Assembly: GCA_027046415.1 (NCBI GenBank)
Contig: JALTYW010000134.1
Location: 1 to 12,708, forward strand
Source: Sulfurovum sp.
GTDB lineage: Bacteria > Campylobacterota > Campylobacteria > Campylobacterales > Sulfurovaceae
Direction: 5' to 3'
DNA: 12,708 nt
The notes under the pieces are model-generated. The model was not told where the DNA came from and ran no database searches. It was given only the letters and a program-made list of their open reading frames with translations. A program made the translations under genes and the position numbers. Below are positions 1 through 6,604 of this stretch, piece by piece (within the stretch, counting starts at the first letter, position 1; each line of letters begins with the position of its first letter).

Positions 1-291
1 AAGCCACTGCCGTATCTCATTCATATCTTCGGTATATCTCAGTTTTTCAGCTTCATTGGCCGCATCACTGTTTCCAAGCTGAAAGAGAAGCCCCTTTAAT
101 CCATGCAACACACTATCAACATCTTTTTGTGTTAGCGTATCACTGTTTAGCAAGTCAGAAAGATATGTCAATGTCTCCTCAAGATCTTTCAAGCCTTTTT
201 GAATGACAGATTCAATTTCACTCTCCTCAAATCCGAATTCCTTTAAAAAAACGGTTGCTTTGCCTTGTGTCTCCTCAAGCAGTTTTTGCAT
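1..291 (-). CDS. HPt phosphotransfer protein (partial, C-terminus outside window)
   Basis: Reading the minus strand from an ATG at 291 gives 97 codons that stay open to the window edge. Residues 59-84 look like a histidine phosphotransfer (HPt) helix: VLHGLKG at 61-67 gives the phospho-acceptor His63 with the usual Lys66-Gly67, followed by LGNSDAANEAEKL, which fits the family pattern (small residues, then an acidic/Leu helix). It would carry phosphoryl groups between the receiver of the upstream hybrid kinase and a second receiver, in the cytoplasm. The start lies 17 bp inside the end of the kinase gene and has a good ribosome binding site (AAAGGA, about 6 nt before the ATG), so the two are probably co-translated. 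Residues 1-58 are charged and helical and have no family I recognise. The right end is not seen, so fused further domains cannot be excluded. The HPt call is fairly sure. Confidence 0.8.
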   Translation of the reverse strand, partial: MQKLLEETQGKATVFLKEFGFEESEIESVIQKGLKDLEETLTYLSDLLNSDTLTQKDVDSVLHGLKGLLFQLGNSDAANEAEKLRYTEDMNEIRQWL

Positions 292-2137
292 TTTCTATCC
301 TTTTTAAAATCTCATTAAGCTGTTCAGGCTGCAAGGGCTTTTCAAGAATCCCCTCAAAACCTGCTTCTGATACTTTGTCATATGTCGATTTATACACATC
401 TGCCGTGAAAGCAAAAACAGGCGGTACCATAGAGAGTGCCTTTAGCTTCTTCATCACTTCAAACCCATCCATCCCCGACATTTTAAGATCAAGGAAAATA
501 ACATCATACTGTTTCACTTTGCACATACCAAGCCCTTCATAGCCGCTTCCTGCCAGATCTACCTTGGCATCCGGATACTCTTTTTTAATAAATAGGCGGA
601 AAATATCGAGGTTTGTTTCCGTATCGTCCACCACCAAAACTGAGAAAGACTTCCCATGACCTTTTCTCTCTATACTCACATTATGTAAATGTTTTTCATA
701 CGTTATGACCGGAGCGCAATACTCATACATATCATCATAATATTTCAAAGAAATATACTCACGCATGTTTTCCGCAATAAAAAATGTTTTGCTAAATCGT
801 TTTTCACTGCGTAGATAGTAAATAAGCGCATCTATTTTTGTATATGTCTGGGGATAGGTGATAAAAGAAAAAATGTCAGGTATATCTTTCTTCGTATTGA
901 GCAAAAAACTGATTAGTCTATTTTCACTTTTTATTTTCTTTACAATAGCTCCGCACTGCTCTAAAAAATGGATCTTGTCATGGATATAGGTATTTTTATG
1001 CATACTTTTCTCAACATAAAAATAGATCTTCTTCCCTTTGATATCGGGTTGATACGGTTTTGTTTTTTCAAACAAATAGCCAAAAGAGAAGGTTGTCCCC
1101 TTCCCCGGTTCACTCTGTACATCAAGCTCTCCACCGAGTCTCTCGGCAAGCTGTTTTGTTATGTGCATCCCCAGTCCGAGCCCCTGTTTTCTCTTTTGGT
1201 AGCGGCTATAGGGTGTAAAAACATTCCGTACCTGTTCAGGTGTCATCCCTGTACCGCTGTCAGTAACGGAAAAAAGCATTTGCACACCCTTTTGTTCTTC
1301 AGTGTAAACCATTTTAAGCCGTACAAACCCCTCTTCAGTGTATTTAAATGCATTGGTCAGAAAATTGACAATGATCTCCATCATATGCATTTTGTCTCCA
1401 TACACAAGAAAGGGTGTAAACATACTCTCATATTCAAAAATGATGTTAGGTCTCTTTTTCATATCCATTGAGACATGGTCAATACACTCCAGCAGCATCT
1501 CATCGATAGCAAAAAATGTTTTTTGTATCTCCAGTTGACCGCTGTTGATCTTGGTGATATTTAAAATATCATTTACCAGCGACTGCAGACTGAGAGCACC
1601 ATGTATCGCTTTTTTTAGCTGAAACTTCTGTTCGCCTTCCAATACTTTGCTTCCCTCAATAAGCGTAAGATACCCTTGAATCGTATTGAGCGATGTTCGC
1701 ATTTCATGGGAGAGGTTGGCAATCATCCGATCCTGCGTTTTCAAAACCGTATTGAGATGGTCACTGACATTTTTGAGGATATGCTGAGAGACAAGCGACT
1801 GTGCTTCTACACCTGCTGCATATAGACAACGGTCAATAAAAAGCGTATCAAACAGTGCGCAAAGTCCTGCAACAAATCTCTTTTTCTCTTCTTCATTAGA
1901 TGTATGTTCGCACAGATAGGTATATCCTTCCAGAAGAAAATGCATCAGCTTTTGTGTGTATGTCGGATTGTTCTCTTTAAAAATGCGATATTGCAGTTCA
2001 TAGATAATCTTCTCATCCCCTTCATACAGCATTTTCTGCAAATTTTCAATCGTCTCTATTGCCTCCTCTTTTGTCCCTCCAAACACCTTCATGACCGATT
2101 GGACAAGGTACGTTTTTTGATCACTCTTCAGTTTCAT
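275..2137 (-). CDS. Soluble hybrid histidine kinase (HisKA-HATPase-pseudo-receiver-receiver)
   Basis: This is a 620-residue sensor kinase with no membrane segment or signal peptide, so it is cytoplasmic. Residues 1-130 are a helical region of unknown fold that is the likely input or docking part. HisKA follows, with the H-box SHEMRT (His144). The ATPase domain shows the N-box NFLTNAFKYT (Asn258, Asn262), DSGTGM (Asp293) and GLGLGM (319-324). Residues about 365-485 resemble a receiver in pattern but lack the acidic pair and acceptor Asp. A true receiver spans about 497-612 with Asp504/505, acceptor Asp550, Thr578 and Lys600-Pro. Its ATG overlaps the stop of the FIST gene (ATGA) and its end overlaps the HPt gene, so all three are translationally linked. 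The kinase probably autophosphorylates His144, passes phosphate to Asp550 and then to the HPt protein. The family is certain; the signal is unknown, with the FIST partner the obvious candidate. Confidence 0.93.
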   Translation of the reverse strand: MKLKSDQKTYLVQSVMKVFGGTKEEAIETIENLQKMLYEGDEKIIYELQYRIFKENNPTYTQKLMHFLLEGYTYLCEHTSNEEEKKRFVAGLCALFDTLFIDRCLYAAGVEAQSLVSQHILKNVSDHLNTVLKTQDRMIANLSHEMRTSLNTIQGYLTLIEGSKVLEGEQKFQLKKAIHGALSLQSLVNDILNITKINSGQLEIQKTFFAIDEMLLECIDHVSMDMKKRPNIIFEYESMFTPFLVYGDKMHMMEIIVNFLTNAFKYTEEGFVRLKMVYTEEQKGVQMLFSVTDSGTGMTPEQVRNVFTPYSRYQKRKQGLGLGMHITKQLAERLGGELDVQSEPGKGTTFSFGYLFEKTKPYQPDIKGKKIYFYVEKSMHKNTYIHDKIHFLEQCGAIVKKIKSENRLISFLLNTKKDIPDIFSFITYPQTYTKIDALIYYLRSEKRFSKTFFIAENMREYISLKYYDDMYEYCAPVITYEKHLHNVSIERKGHGKSFSVLVVDDTETNLDIFRLFIKKEYPDAKVDLAGSGYEGLGMCKVKQYDVIFLDLKMSGMDGFEVMKKLKALSMVPPVFAFTADVYKSTYDKVSEAGFEGILEKPLQPEQLNEILKRIENAKTA

Positions 2138-3234
2138 GCCTTATCCTTTTCGCTGATCATCGCAATGCTGATTGTCTGGTTGTGAAGAAAAATATTGTCT
2201 GAAGGATCTTTGGCAGCAGGTAAGCCAATCTCCCCAAAAGTATGCACTCCTGTAAAAGAAACATCAATATGGTGTTTGATCTCTTCCAGATAGAGATACT
2301 CCATCATTTTTAAATTCTCTTTTATCCCTATGCAGTGAAACAGCAATGCCATACTTTTTCGAGGCGCGATACCGTAGAGTCTTCCAAGTCTTCTCAGCTG
2401 ATCCTGCCTGCTAAGCATAATACCGACTTTCACATACTCTCCAACTTCCACAGGACGATAGAGACTGACGCTTTTATCTTCTCTGTTCACAGAAACAATG
2501 GATGCCAATGGAGCTTCTCTCCACTCGATTTCATGATGTTTTTGTAAAAAAAACGGATAACCGAACCTTCCAACAACCGCATCATTGATTTTGCCTACAA
2601 TCTCTTCGAGCACATCCAATACAGGAAGATGATTGAGCTCCAAGACAGTATTTCCTTCCGCCTTTGTAACTTCAAGAGGAATACCCGCCGGACGGAAAAG
2701 ATGTATGCTCATCCCCTCTACGGCATACTGTGCTGCATCAATCCCCCAAAGTACAATATGTTTATCGTAAAAGACACCGTTACAAAAGAGGCTTGGCTGT
2801 GCTTTTGAACCAGATGAAACACCTGCCACACCCCCAAAAATTTTTGGCTTTTTCAATGTGACGGAAAAAGAAGAGAGTATCGACTCAAGATAACCGGAGG
2901 GAAGACTGCTGAGCAGAATCATTTGTCGGTACATTGGTGTAAAATTTATCGTTTCATGCTCTTTTACAACATCGACCCTAAATGCATCTTTCTCCATATT
3001 GCAGACAAGATAGACTATGGGGAATTGCTCTTTTGTTTCCACATAGGGGATCTCATTGGCAATATTTCCGGCACTACTGCATCCAATAACATCAACATCC
3101 GGATATGCATTTTTTAGCTGACGATATGCATCCTGAAAACGGTCAGCATAGGTATCTCTGTAAAAACCGACAATGATCGTCGGTGTAAAATCGATCCTGT
3201 CAAAGTCTCCGTCTGAGATTGTGACATACTCCAC
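2134..3234 (-). CDS. Stand-alone FIST-domain sensor protein
   Basis: This 366-residue protein matches the FIST_N plus FIST_C pair along its whole length. Visible marks are IGCSSAGNI (50-58) and IFGGVAG (132-138) in the N part, and HTFGEIGLP (331-339) with FLHNQTISIAM (349-359) in the C part. FIST domains are thought to bind small ligands, perhaps amino acids, and are usually fused to kinases, chemoreceptors or GGDEF/EAL outputs; here the domain stands alone with no signal peptide or membrane segment. It directly precedes and overlaps (ATGA) the hybrid kinase, so it most likely supplies the input to that kinase through contact. The start is a GTG at 3234: a TAG lies four codons upstream, no ATG occurs in the first 70 codons, and GGGGGA precedes the GTG. 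The family assignment is strong; ligand and coupling are inferred. Confidence 0.92.
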   Translation of the reverse strand: MEYVTISDGDFDRIDFTPTIIVGFYRDTYADRFQDAYRQLKNAYPDVDVIGCSSAGNIANEIPYVETKEQFPIVYLVCNMEKDAFRVDVVKEHETINFTPMYRQMILLSSLPSGYLESILSSFSVTLKKPKIFGGVAGVSSGSKAQPSLFCNGVFYDKHIVLWGIDAAQYAVEGMSIHLFRPAGIPLEVTKAEGNTVLELNHLPVLDVLEEIVGKINDAVVGRFGYPFFLQKHHEIEWREAPLASIVSVNREDKSVSLYRPVEVGEYVKVGIMLSRQDQLRRLGRLYGIAPRKSMALLFHCIGIKENLKMMEYLYLEEIKHHIDVSFTGVHTFGEIGLPAAKDPSDNIFLHNQTISIAMISEKDKA

Positions 3235-3274
3235 ACCTTCCCCCTACTGTTTTTTTACTACCTTAATATACCCT

Positions 3275-3652
3275 CTATTCAATCTCTAAAAGTCGTTCAA
3301 ACTTCTGCTTGTAAGTTGTCGGCATAATCGGTTTTCTAAACAGCAGATCAAAAAGCTCCGATGCTTCTTCATATACATCAGGGTAAAGCGTTAATGCTGC
3401 AATTTTTGTTGTGTCACTTTTTTTTGCCGCCTCTTTGGCAATCTCGACACCGTTTCCGTCAGGAAGGCTGATATCTACTATCACAATATCATAAGGAGGA
3501 TTTTCTGCAATCTTGCGCTTCGCTTCATCCACACTCATGGCACTGTCAACATGGATAGCAATATTATATTCTTCTACCAAGAGTGATATAACCTTCTCTT
3601 CAAATTCAAGATTGTATTTGAAATCATCCACAATCAATACGTGCTTTGCCAT
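3275..3652 (-). CDS. Single-domain (CheY-like) response regulator
   Basis: This 125-residue protein is a receiver domain and nothing more. It has the acidic pair Asp9-Asp10, acceptor Asp60 in VIVDISLPDG, Thr88 and Lys107-Pro108. There is no DNA-binding or enzymatic output, so it must act by protein contact or as a phosphate sink or relay member. It is the first gene of the minus-strand signalling operon, 40 bp ahead of the FIST gene with no terminator between them. The ATG at 3652 has a strong ribosome binding site (AAAGGAG, 5 nt before). Its promoter carries the 18-bp box shared with the porin gene. Its likely job is as terminal or intermediate receiver fed by the HPt protein encoded at the other end of the operon; that placement is inferred. 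Confidence 0.92.
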   Translation of the reverse strand: MAKHVLIVDDFKYNLEFEEKVISLLVEEYNIAIHVDSAMSVDEAKRKIAENPPYDIVIVDISLPDGNGVEIAKEAAKKSDTTKIAALTLYPDVYEEASELFDLLFRKPIMPTTYKQKFERLLEIE

Positions 3653-3668
3653 AGTCTCTCCTTTAGCT

Positions 3669-3711
3669 ATTATAATAAAATAATATCTTCATTAAAGCTA
3701 TAGGACTTTTC
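3669..3711 (-). promoter_or_regulatory. Promoter of the phosphorelay operon with conserved 18-bp box
   Basis: On the minus strand a TATAAT -10 element (3674-3669) lies 16 nt upstream of the receiver gene's start codon. Exactly 19 nt further upstream is the box written on the plus strand as AAAGCTATAGGACTTTTC (3694-3711). The box has a partial dyad, AAAG-N3-TA-N3-CTTT, centred near -40 of the expected start site, and no good -35 hexamer is present. An identical box with identical spacing stands before the porin gene. The placement suits an activator that replaces the -35 contact, although repression is also possible. Confidence 0.6.
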
Positions 3712-3892
3712 CTATTTTATTATATTTTTATCATAAAATAAATTTAACCATTTACTATTTCCAAGTTATGTGATAAAGTAGATTTATATAGCTTGTGTTA
3801 TATAATGATTAGATAAGATATTAATTTTTGCTCCGACGAGAAAAGTATTGGCACAAAGACTAACAAACACTTACATGTAGAACAATTTTTTT

Positions 3893-3917
3893 AGCCCAAA
3901 CCGCTTAGGTTTAAGCC
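3893..3917 (-). other. RNA hairpin in porin 3' region, favoured on the minus strand
   Basis: The minus-strand RNA can pair GGCUUAAACC with GGUUUGGGCU around a five-base loop. That gives a 10-bp stem with three G-U wobbles. On the plus-strand RNA those positions become A-C mismatches, so the structure belongs to the minus-strand transcript. It is followed by seven A residues, so it is not an ordinary terminator. It could be an mRNA 3'-end stabiliser or part of a small RNA. Confidence 0.4.
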
Positions 3918-3929
3918 GTATATGCAGGT

Positions 3930-3953
3930 TGTATTGCCGCATACGGCAATACA
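3930..3953 (-). other. Perfect 10-bp inverted repeat downstream of porin gene
   Basis: TGTATTGCCG and CGGCAATACA flank a 4-nt spacer with no mismatch. It lies about 55 bp past the porin stop. No T run follows on either strand. The GCCGTAT at 3915-3921 can also pair with ATACGGC at 3941-3947, which competes with this stem, so two alternative folds exist. A Rho-type or T-run-free terminator, an RNA stability element or a protein-binding palindrome are all possible. Confidence 0.45.
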
Positions 3954-4008
3954 TCACTTGGTGTTTTAGTTGCATATATTATATTGCAAAAATGCTCCAA
4001 AACTGTTG

Positions 4009-5250
4009 TTAGAACTTATAATCCAGCATAACCCATACTTTTGTTGTATCAACAGAGAAGGCATCTGCACTGTACCATGAAGCTTTCAGGAGACCGGAGA
4101 GTCCTTTGATGCCAGGGATTTTGTTTTTGTAGAGTGCATCGACTTCCGTACCGTAGTCAGTGCTTCCTCTGTCACTTGAAAAGTCATGATAGATCACTTT
4201 TGCCAGTCCGAAACCTTTGGCTTTGTACCCAAGCATTCCATTGACATCTACCAGACCATCTGCCGGTGTCCCAAGGAACATATCTGCCCAACCGTTATGT
4301 GCGTGCAATGTTGCAAGTGGTGTCGCAAATGCCCCATTACCATCACTTCCTGCGCCCAGTACTTCATACTGTGCTCCAACAAGAACCCCACTTATATTGA
4401 CAGTTCCTTGAATATTGTAGTAATCTGCATCTGCACTTCCATCACCGTTTGTCGGATCAGATTGATGGGCATACTCTGCACGATAGGAGAGCTTTGCGCT
4501 ATCGAAGCCCACTTTACCTGTCGCAGCGATACCATAGGTATCGGCAAAATCTTCAACAAGGTAGCCGTATGCAGTCAGTGTCAATTCAGGCATAAACGTA
4601 TACGCACCGTGTAAAAGTACAGTGTTGGTATCGAATCCGTCACCTACAGGTTTAACTGTTTTATCATCAAAGATAGTGTTGACACGCCATACATATGCAG
4701 CAAGCAGGTTAAGGTTTTCTACAGAGTTGTTGATAACAGCAACCGCATCATAGGTCTGTGGCATTTGTCTCCAGTTGACCGTACCGATGAAACGCTGGTT
4801 ATCGAGGTTGACACCCTGACGACCGGCACGGATCAGTGTTTTACCAAAAGCGTAGTCAACATATGCCTGTGTGATACGTGTCTGGTCAGGGTCAGCAACA
4901 ACCTGATAGAGCGGTTTGTCATTAATAGTATCATTGGAAAGATCCCAGTAGTCACCTGTACCGGCAACATTGGTTGCTTCCAAATAGGCAGAGAGACCCT
5001 CTACCTGAAGCAGGTCAGCATGAACACCAAGCATCAATCTGTTGGTGAATGCATTGGCATCATCTTTGCCATTGTCCGATGCATCGACAAACTCATATCT
5101 TGGACGAATCTCACCCTTTGCTGTGATATTGTTGAAGATCAGAAATTCTGATGCGACCGGTGCCGCCTGTTTTACCGGTGCCGGAGCGATATCTCCTCCC
5201 GCCAGAAGCATCGCTGATGCTGCCATTGAGAGCAAAAGTGTCTTTTTCAT
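4009..5250 (-). CDS. Opr-type outer-membrane porin
   Basis: This 413-residue protein begins with a signal peptide (MKKTLLLSMAASAMLLAGG, cleaved near residues 17-20), then a short Pro/Ala-rich linker. The body is rich in alternating aromatic/polar strands: GEIRPRYEFVDASDNG, LMLGVHADLL, ITQAYVDYAF and LIRAGRQGVNLDNQRFIGTV. It ends WVMLDYKF, with the C-terminal Phe used by the outer-membrane assembly machinery. This matches the Campylobacterota Opr/major porin family, which forms beta-barrel channels for small solutes. The start has a strong ribosome binding site (AAGGAG). Its promoter carries the same 18-bp box as the phosphorelay operon, so porin level is probably set by an environmental signal. 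Substrate preference cannot be read from the sequence. Confidence 0.85.
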   Translation of the reverse strand: MKKTLLLSMAASAMLLAGGDIAPAPVKQAAPVASEFLIFNNITAKGEIRPRYEFVDASDNGKDDANAFTNRLMLGVHADLLQVEGLSAYLEATNVAGTGDYWDLSNDTINDKPLYQVVADPDQTRITQAYVDYAFGKTLIRAGRQGVNLDNQRFIGTVNWRQMPQTYDAVAVINNSVENLNLLAAYVWRVNTIFDDKTVKPVGDGFDTNTVLLHGAYTFMPELTLTAYGYLVEDFADTYGIAATGKVGFDSAKLSYRAEYAHQSDPTNGDGSADADYYNIQGTVNISGVLVGAQYEVLGAGSDGNGAFATPLATLHAHNGWADMFLGTPADGLVDVNGMLGYKAKGFGLAKVIYHDFSSDRGSTDYGTEVDALYKNKIPGIKGLSGLLKASWYSADAFSVDTTKVWVMLDYKF

Positions 5251-5275
5251 TTAATTCTCCTTATAATTTTGTGCC

Positions 5276-5318
5276 ATAATAGTAAAACAATCTCTTCTCA
5301 AAAGCTATAGGACTTTTC
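5276..5318 (-). promoter_or_regulatory. Porin promoter with conserved 18-bp box
   Basis: The plus-strand sequence AAAGCTATAGGACTTTTC at 5301-5318 is identical to the box before the receiver gene. A TATTAT -10 element (minus strand, 5281-5276) lies 19 nt from the box, as at the other site. A TCTTC (5293-5297) also sits three bases from the box in both promoters. The sequences beyond the box and between the genes otherwise differ, so this is not a simple duplication of the whole upstream region. Confidence 0.6.
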
Positions 5319-5389
5319 TTAATTCATAAGATAGTATAAATTTTAGAGGCAGGAAAGAGGGGGCTCTGTCTGTTAGAACTACAGCTATT

Positions 5390-6037
5390 TTAGTTTTGAT
5401 GTTGAAGTACAAAATGTATCAGTTGTGCAGTATTGGAGAGTGAAAGTTTTTCAAGGATATGTGCATGGTGTGCCGAGACAGTTTTGGCAGAGATGTTTAA
5501 TTGCTTTGCAATTTCCTTGAAACTCAAACCTGAAACAATATAGTGGCATATTTCAAACTCCCTTTTGGAAAGTACAGTGAGTGATGGCTTTTGCCTCTTT
5601 GTCAATACAGTACCATACTTCAAACATTGTGCATATTCCGGATTGATATAAGTCTCACCGTTGATAATAGTATCTATTGCATCTTTAAAAGATTCAAGTA
5701 CGTGCTGCTTGTGCAGATAACCGACTGCACCTTCACGTATGCACTCTATGGCATAGGGGTCTTCAGGGTACATACTGCAAACCAGTATTTTCATTTTAGG
5801 ATACGCCTGTGCTATCTTTCGAATACGGTTAAAAGTGTTGACAGCACCAAGGTGAAGATCAAGAATAAGCAGATCATAGCTTTTCTTTTTAAGAAGTTGT
5901 ATCATATCGCTATAACTGCCGGTTGTATCTAGCTCATTGATTTGACACAATCGACACTTTTCAAGCAATGCCTTAATACCGGCACAGACAATATCATGGT
6001 CATCAACTATCAATACAGCATGACAATCCTGATTCAT
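5390..6037 (-). CDS. NarL/LuxR-family response regulator, no adjacent kinase
   Basis: This 215-residue protein has an N-terminal receiver with Asp12-Asp13, acceptor Asp60 in LLILDLHLG, Ser88 and Lys110. A linker leads to a LuxR-type helix-turn-helix at about 153-212 (LSKREFEICHYIVSGLSFKE, then IAKQLNISAKTVSAHHAHIL). It is a phosphorylation-controlled DNA-binding regulator. No kinase gene is next to it; the nearest is the hybrid kinase of the phosphorelay operon beyond the porin. It lies directly upstream of the porin on the same strand, with about 140 bp and a porin promoter between them, and is divergent from a cytochrome c gene. The dyad boxes before the porin and phosphorelay operon and the repeats before the cytochrome are candidate targets. 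The ribosome binding site is weak (AAGAAGA close to the ATG, GGGGGA further away). Confidence 0.92.
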   Translation of the reverse strand: MNQDCHAVLIVDDHDIVCAGIKALLEKCRLCQINELDTTGSYSDMIQLLKKKSYDLLILDLHLGAVNTFNRIRKIAQAYPKMKILVCSMYPEDPYAIECIREGAVGYLHKQHVLESFKDAIDTIINGETYINPEYAQCLKYGTVLTKRQKPSLTVLSKREFEICHYIVSGLSFKEIAKQLNISAKTVSAHHAHILEKLSLSNTAQLIHFVLQHQN

Positions 6038-6143
6038 TCTTCTTAATTCCCCCGTATAGTTGAACTATAATATCACTAAAACATATGTAAAATATAACAA
6101 TTTAAACGATGATGTTTTTTATTAAGACTTTTATCATTAAAAA

Positions 6144-6203
6144 TAACCATAAGTATGTTCAAATTGTAACCATATATAAGAATTCAATTTTATAGTGTAC
6201 AAT
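6144..6203 (+). promoter_or_regulatory. Putative cytochrome c promoter with two TAACCATA repeats
   Basis: TAACCATA occurs at 6144-6151 and again at 6167-6174, 23 bp apart and so on nearly the same helix face. A TACAAT -10 candidate lies at 6198-6203 and no -35 match is present at the right distance. The inner repeat is centred near -40 of the expected start, a usual place for an activator. The two copies sit between the divergent regulator and cytochrome genes. Confidence 0.4.
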
Positions 6204-6240
6204 ACTTCATGACTCAGACATATCTATTTAAAGGTATATA

Positions 6241-6594
6241 ATGTTCTTCAAAAAAAGAGTTCTCATATTACTATGCAGCACAGTATTTGCCGACGAATCA
6301 ATGCAGCAGCTCTATATGAAAAACGGGTGTAGTTCCTGTCATGGTATCTATGCGGAAGGAATCGGTGTCACACCAAAGTTGCAAGGGAGGAAGAAAGAAG
6401 TACTCATTGAACGCTTGAAAGATCTTAAAGCCGGAAAAACACGCAGTGCGTTTGGTACGGTTATGATCTCGTTTGCCAAAGCACTCAGCGATGAGCAGAT
6501 AGAAAAAATGGCAGAGTACCTTTCGACTCTGAAAAAAACAGAGCCGGAAGAACGTTATGAACTCGACCCTTATGAGGGTGACGGAACATCCTGA
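6241..6594 (+). CDS. Small periplasmic cytochrome c
   Basis: This 117-residue protein starts with a signal peptide (MFFKKRVLILLCSTVFA, cut near residue 17), followed by a class I cytochrome c fold. CSSCH at 30-34 binds the haem covalently through Cys30 and Cys33 with His34 as one axial ligand; Met75 in FGTVMISFAK is the likely second ligand. The helix ALSDEQIEKMAEYLSTL (81-97) is the usual C-terminal packing helix of such cytochromes. The tail is short and acidic. It would carry electrons in the periplasm; its partners are not visible here. It reads away from the NarL-type regulator gene and ends 10 bp from the convergent DUF2231-like gene. An AAAGG ribosome binding site is 6 nt ahead of the ATG. 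Confidence 0.9.
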   Translation: MFFKKRVLILLCSTVFADESMQQLYMKNGCSSCHGIYAEGIGVTPKLQGRKKEVLIERLKDLKAGKTRSAFGTVMISFAKALSDEQIEKMAEYLSTLKKTEPEERYELDPYEGDGTS

Positions 6595-6604
6595 CAGATA
6601 AACC

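Larger units (their letters stand above)
3653..4008. other. 356-bp non-coding region between receiver and porin genes
   Basis: Both flanking genes read leftwards. The left 60 bp hold the receiver promoter and its box. The middle (about 3712-3885) is very AT-rich and shows no credible gene. The right part holds hairpins at 3893-3917 and 3930-3953 and an interrupted palindrome TTGCA-N10-TGCAA at 3970-3989, all in what would be the porin mRNA 3' region. I find no classic hairpin-plus-T-run terminator on the minus strand, since the T run at 3886-3892 reads as A in that transcript. Confidence 0.6.

Noticed and set aside
968..1471. Long plus-strand open frame opposite the hybrid kinase (167 codons)
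   Set aside because: It lies fully antisense to a well-supported kinase, has Cys/Phe-rich composition typical of reversed coding sequence, and has no recognisable domain.
3848..3854. TTGGCAC, resembling the -24 half of a sigma-54 promoter
   Set aside because: No GC pair at the -12 spacing, and no plus-strand gene within reach downstream.
3886..3892. T7 run that could mark a terminator
   Set aside because: It is on the plus strand with no stem before it. For the minus-strand porin transcript it reads as A7 after the hairpin, so it does not make an intrinsic terminator.
1528..4781. 14-bp match TCTCCAGTTGACCG at 1528-1541 and 4768-4781
   Set aside because: Both copies are inside coding sequence in different proteins, with no further similarity around them; a chance match is the simplest reading.
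6038..6240. Possible small RNA or riboswitch in the divergent intergenic region
   Set aside because: Very AT-rich, with no stable stem or known aptamer pattern; the TAACCATA repeats are the only structure I can defend.
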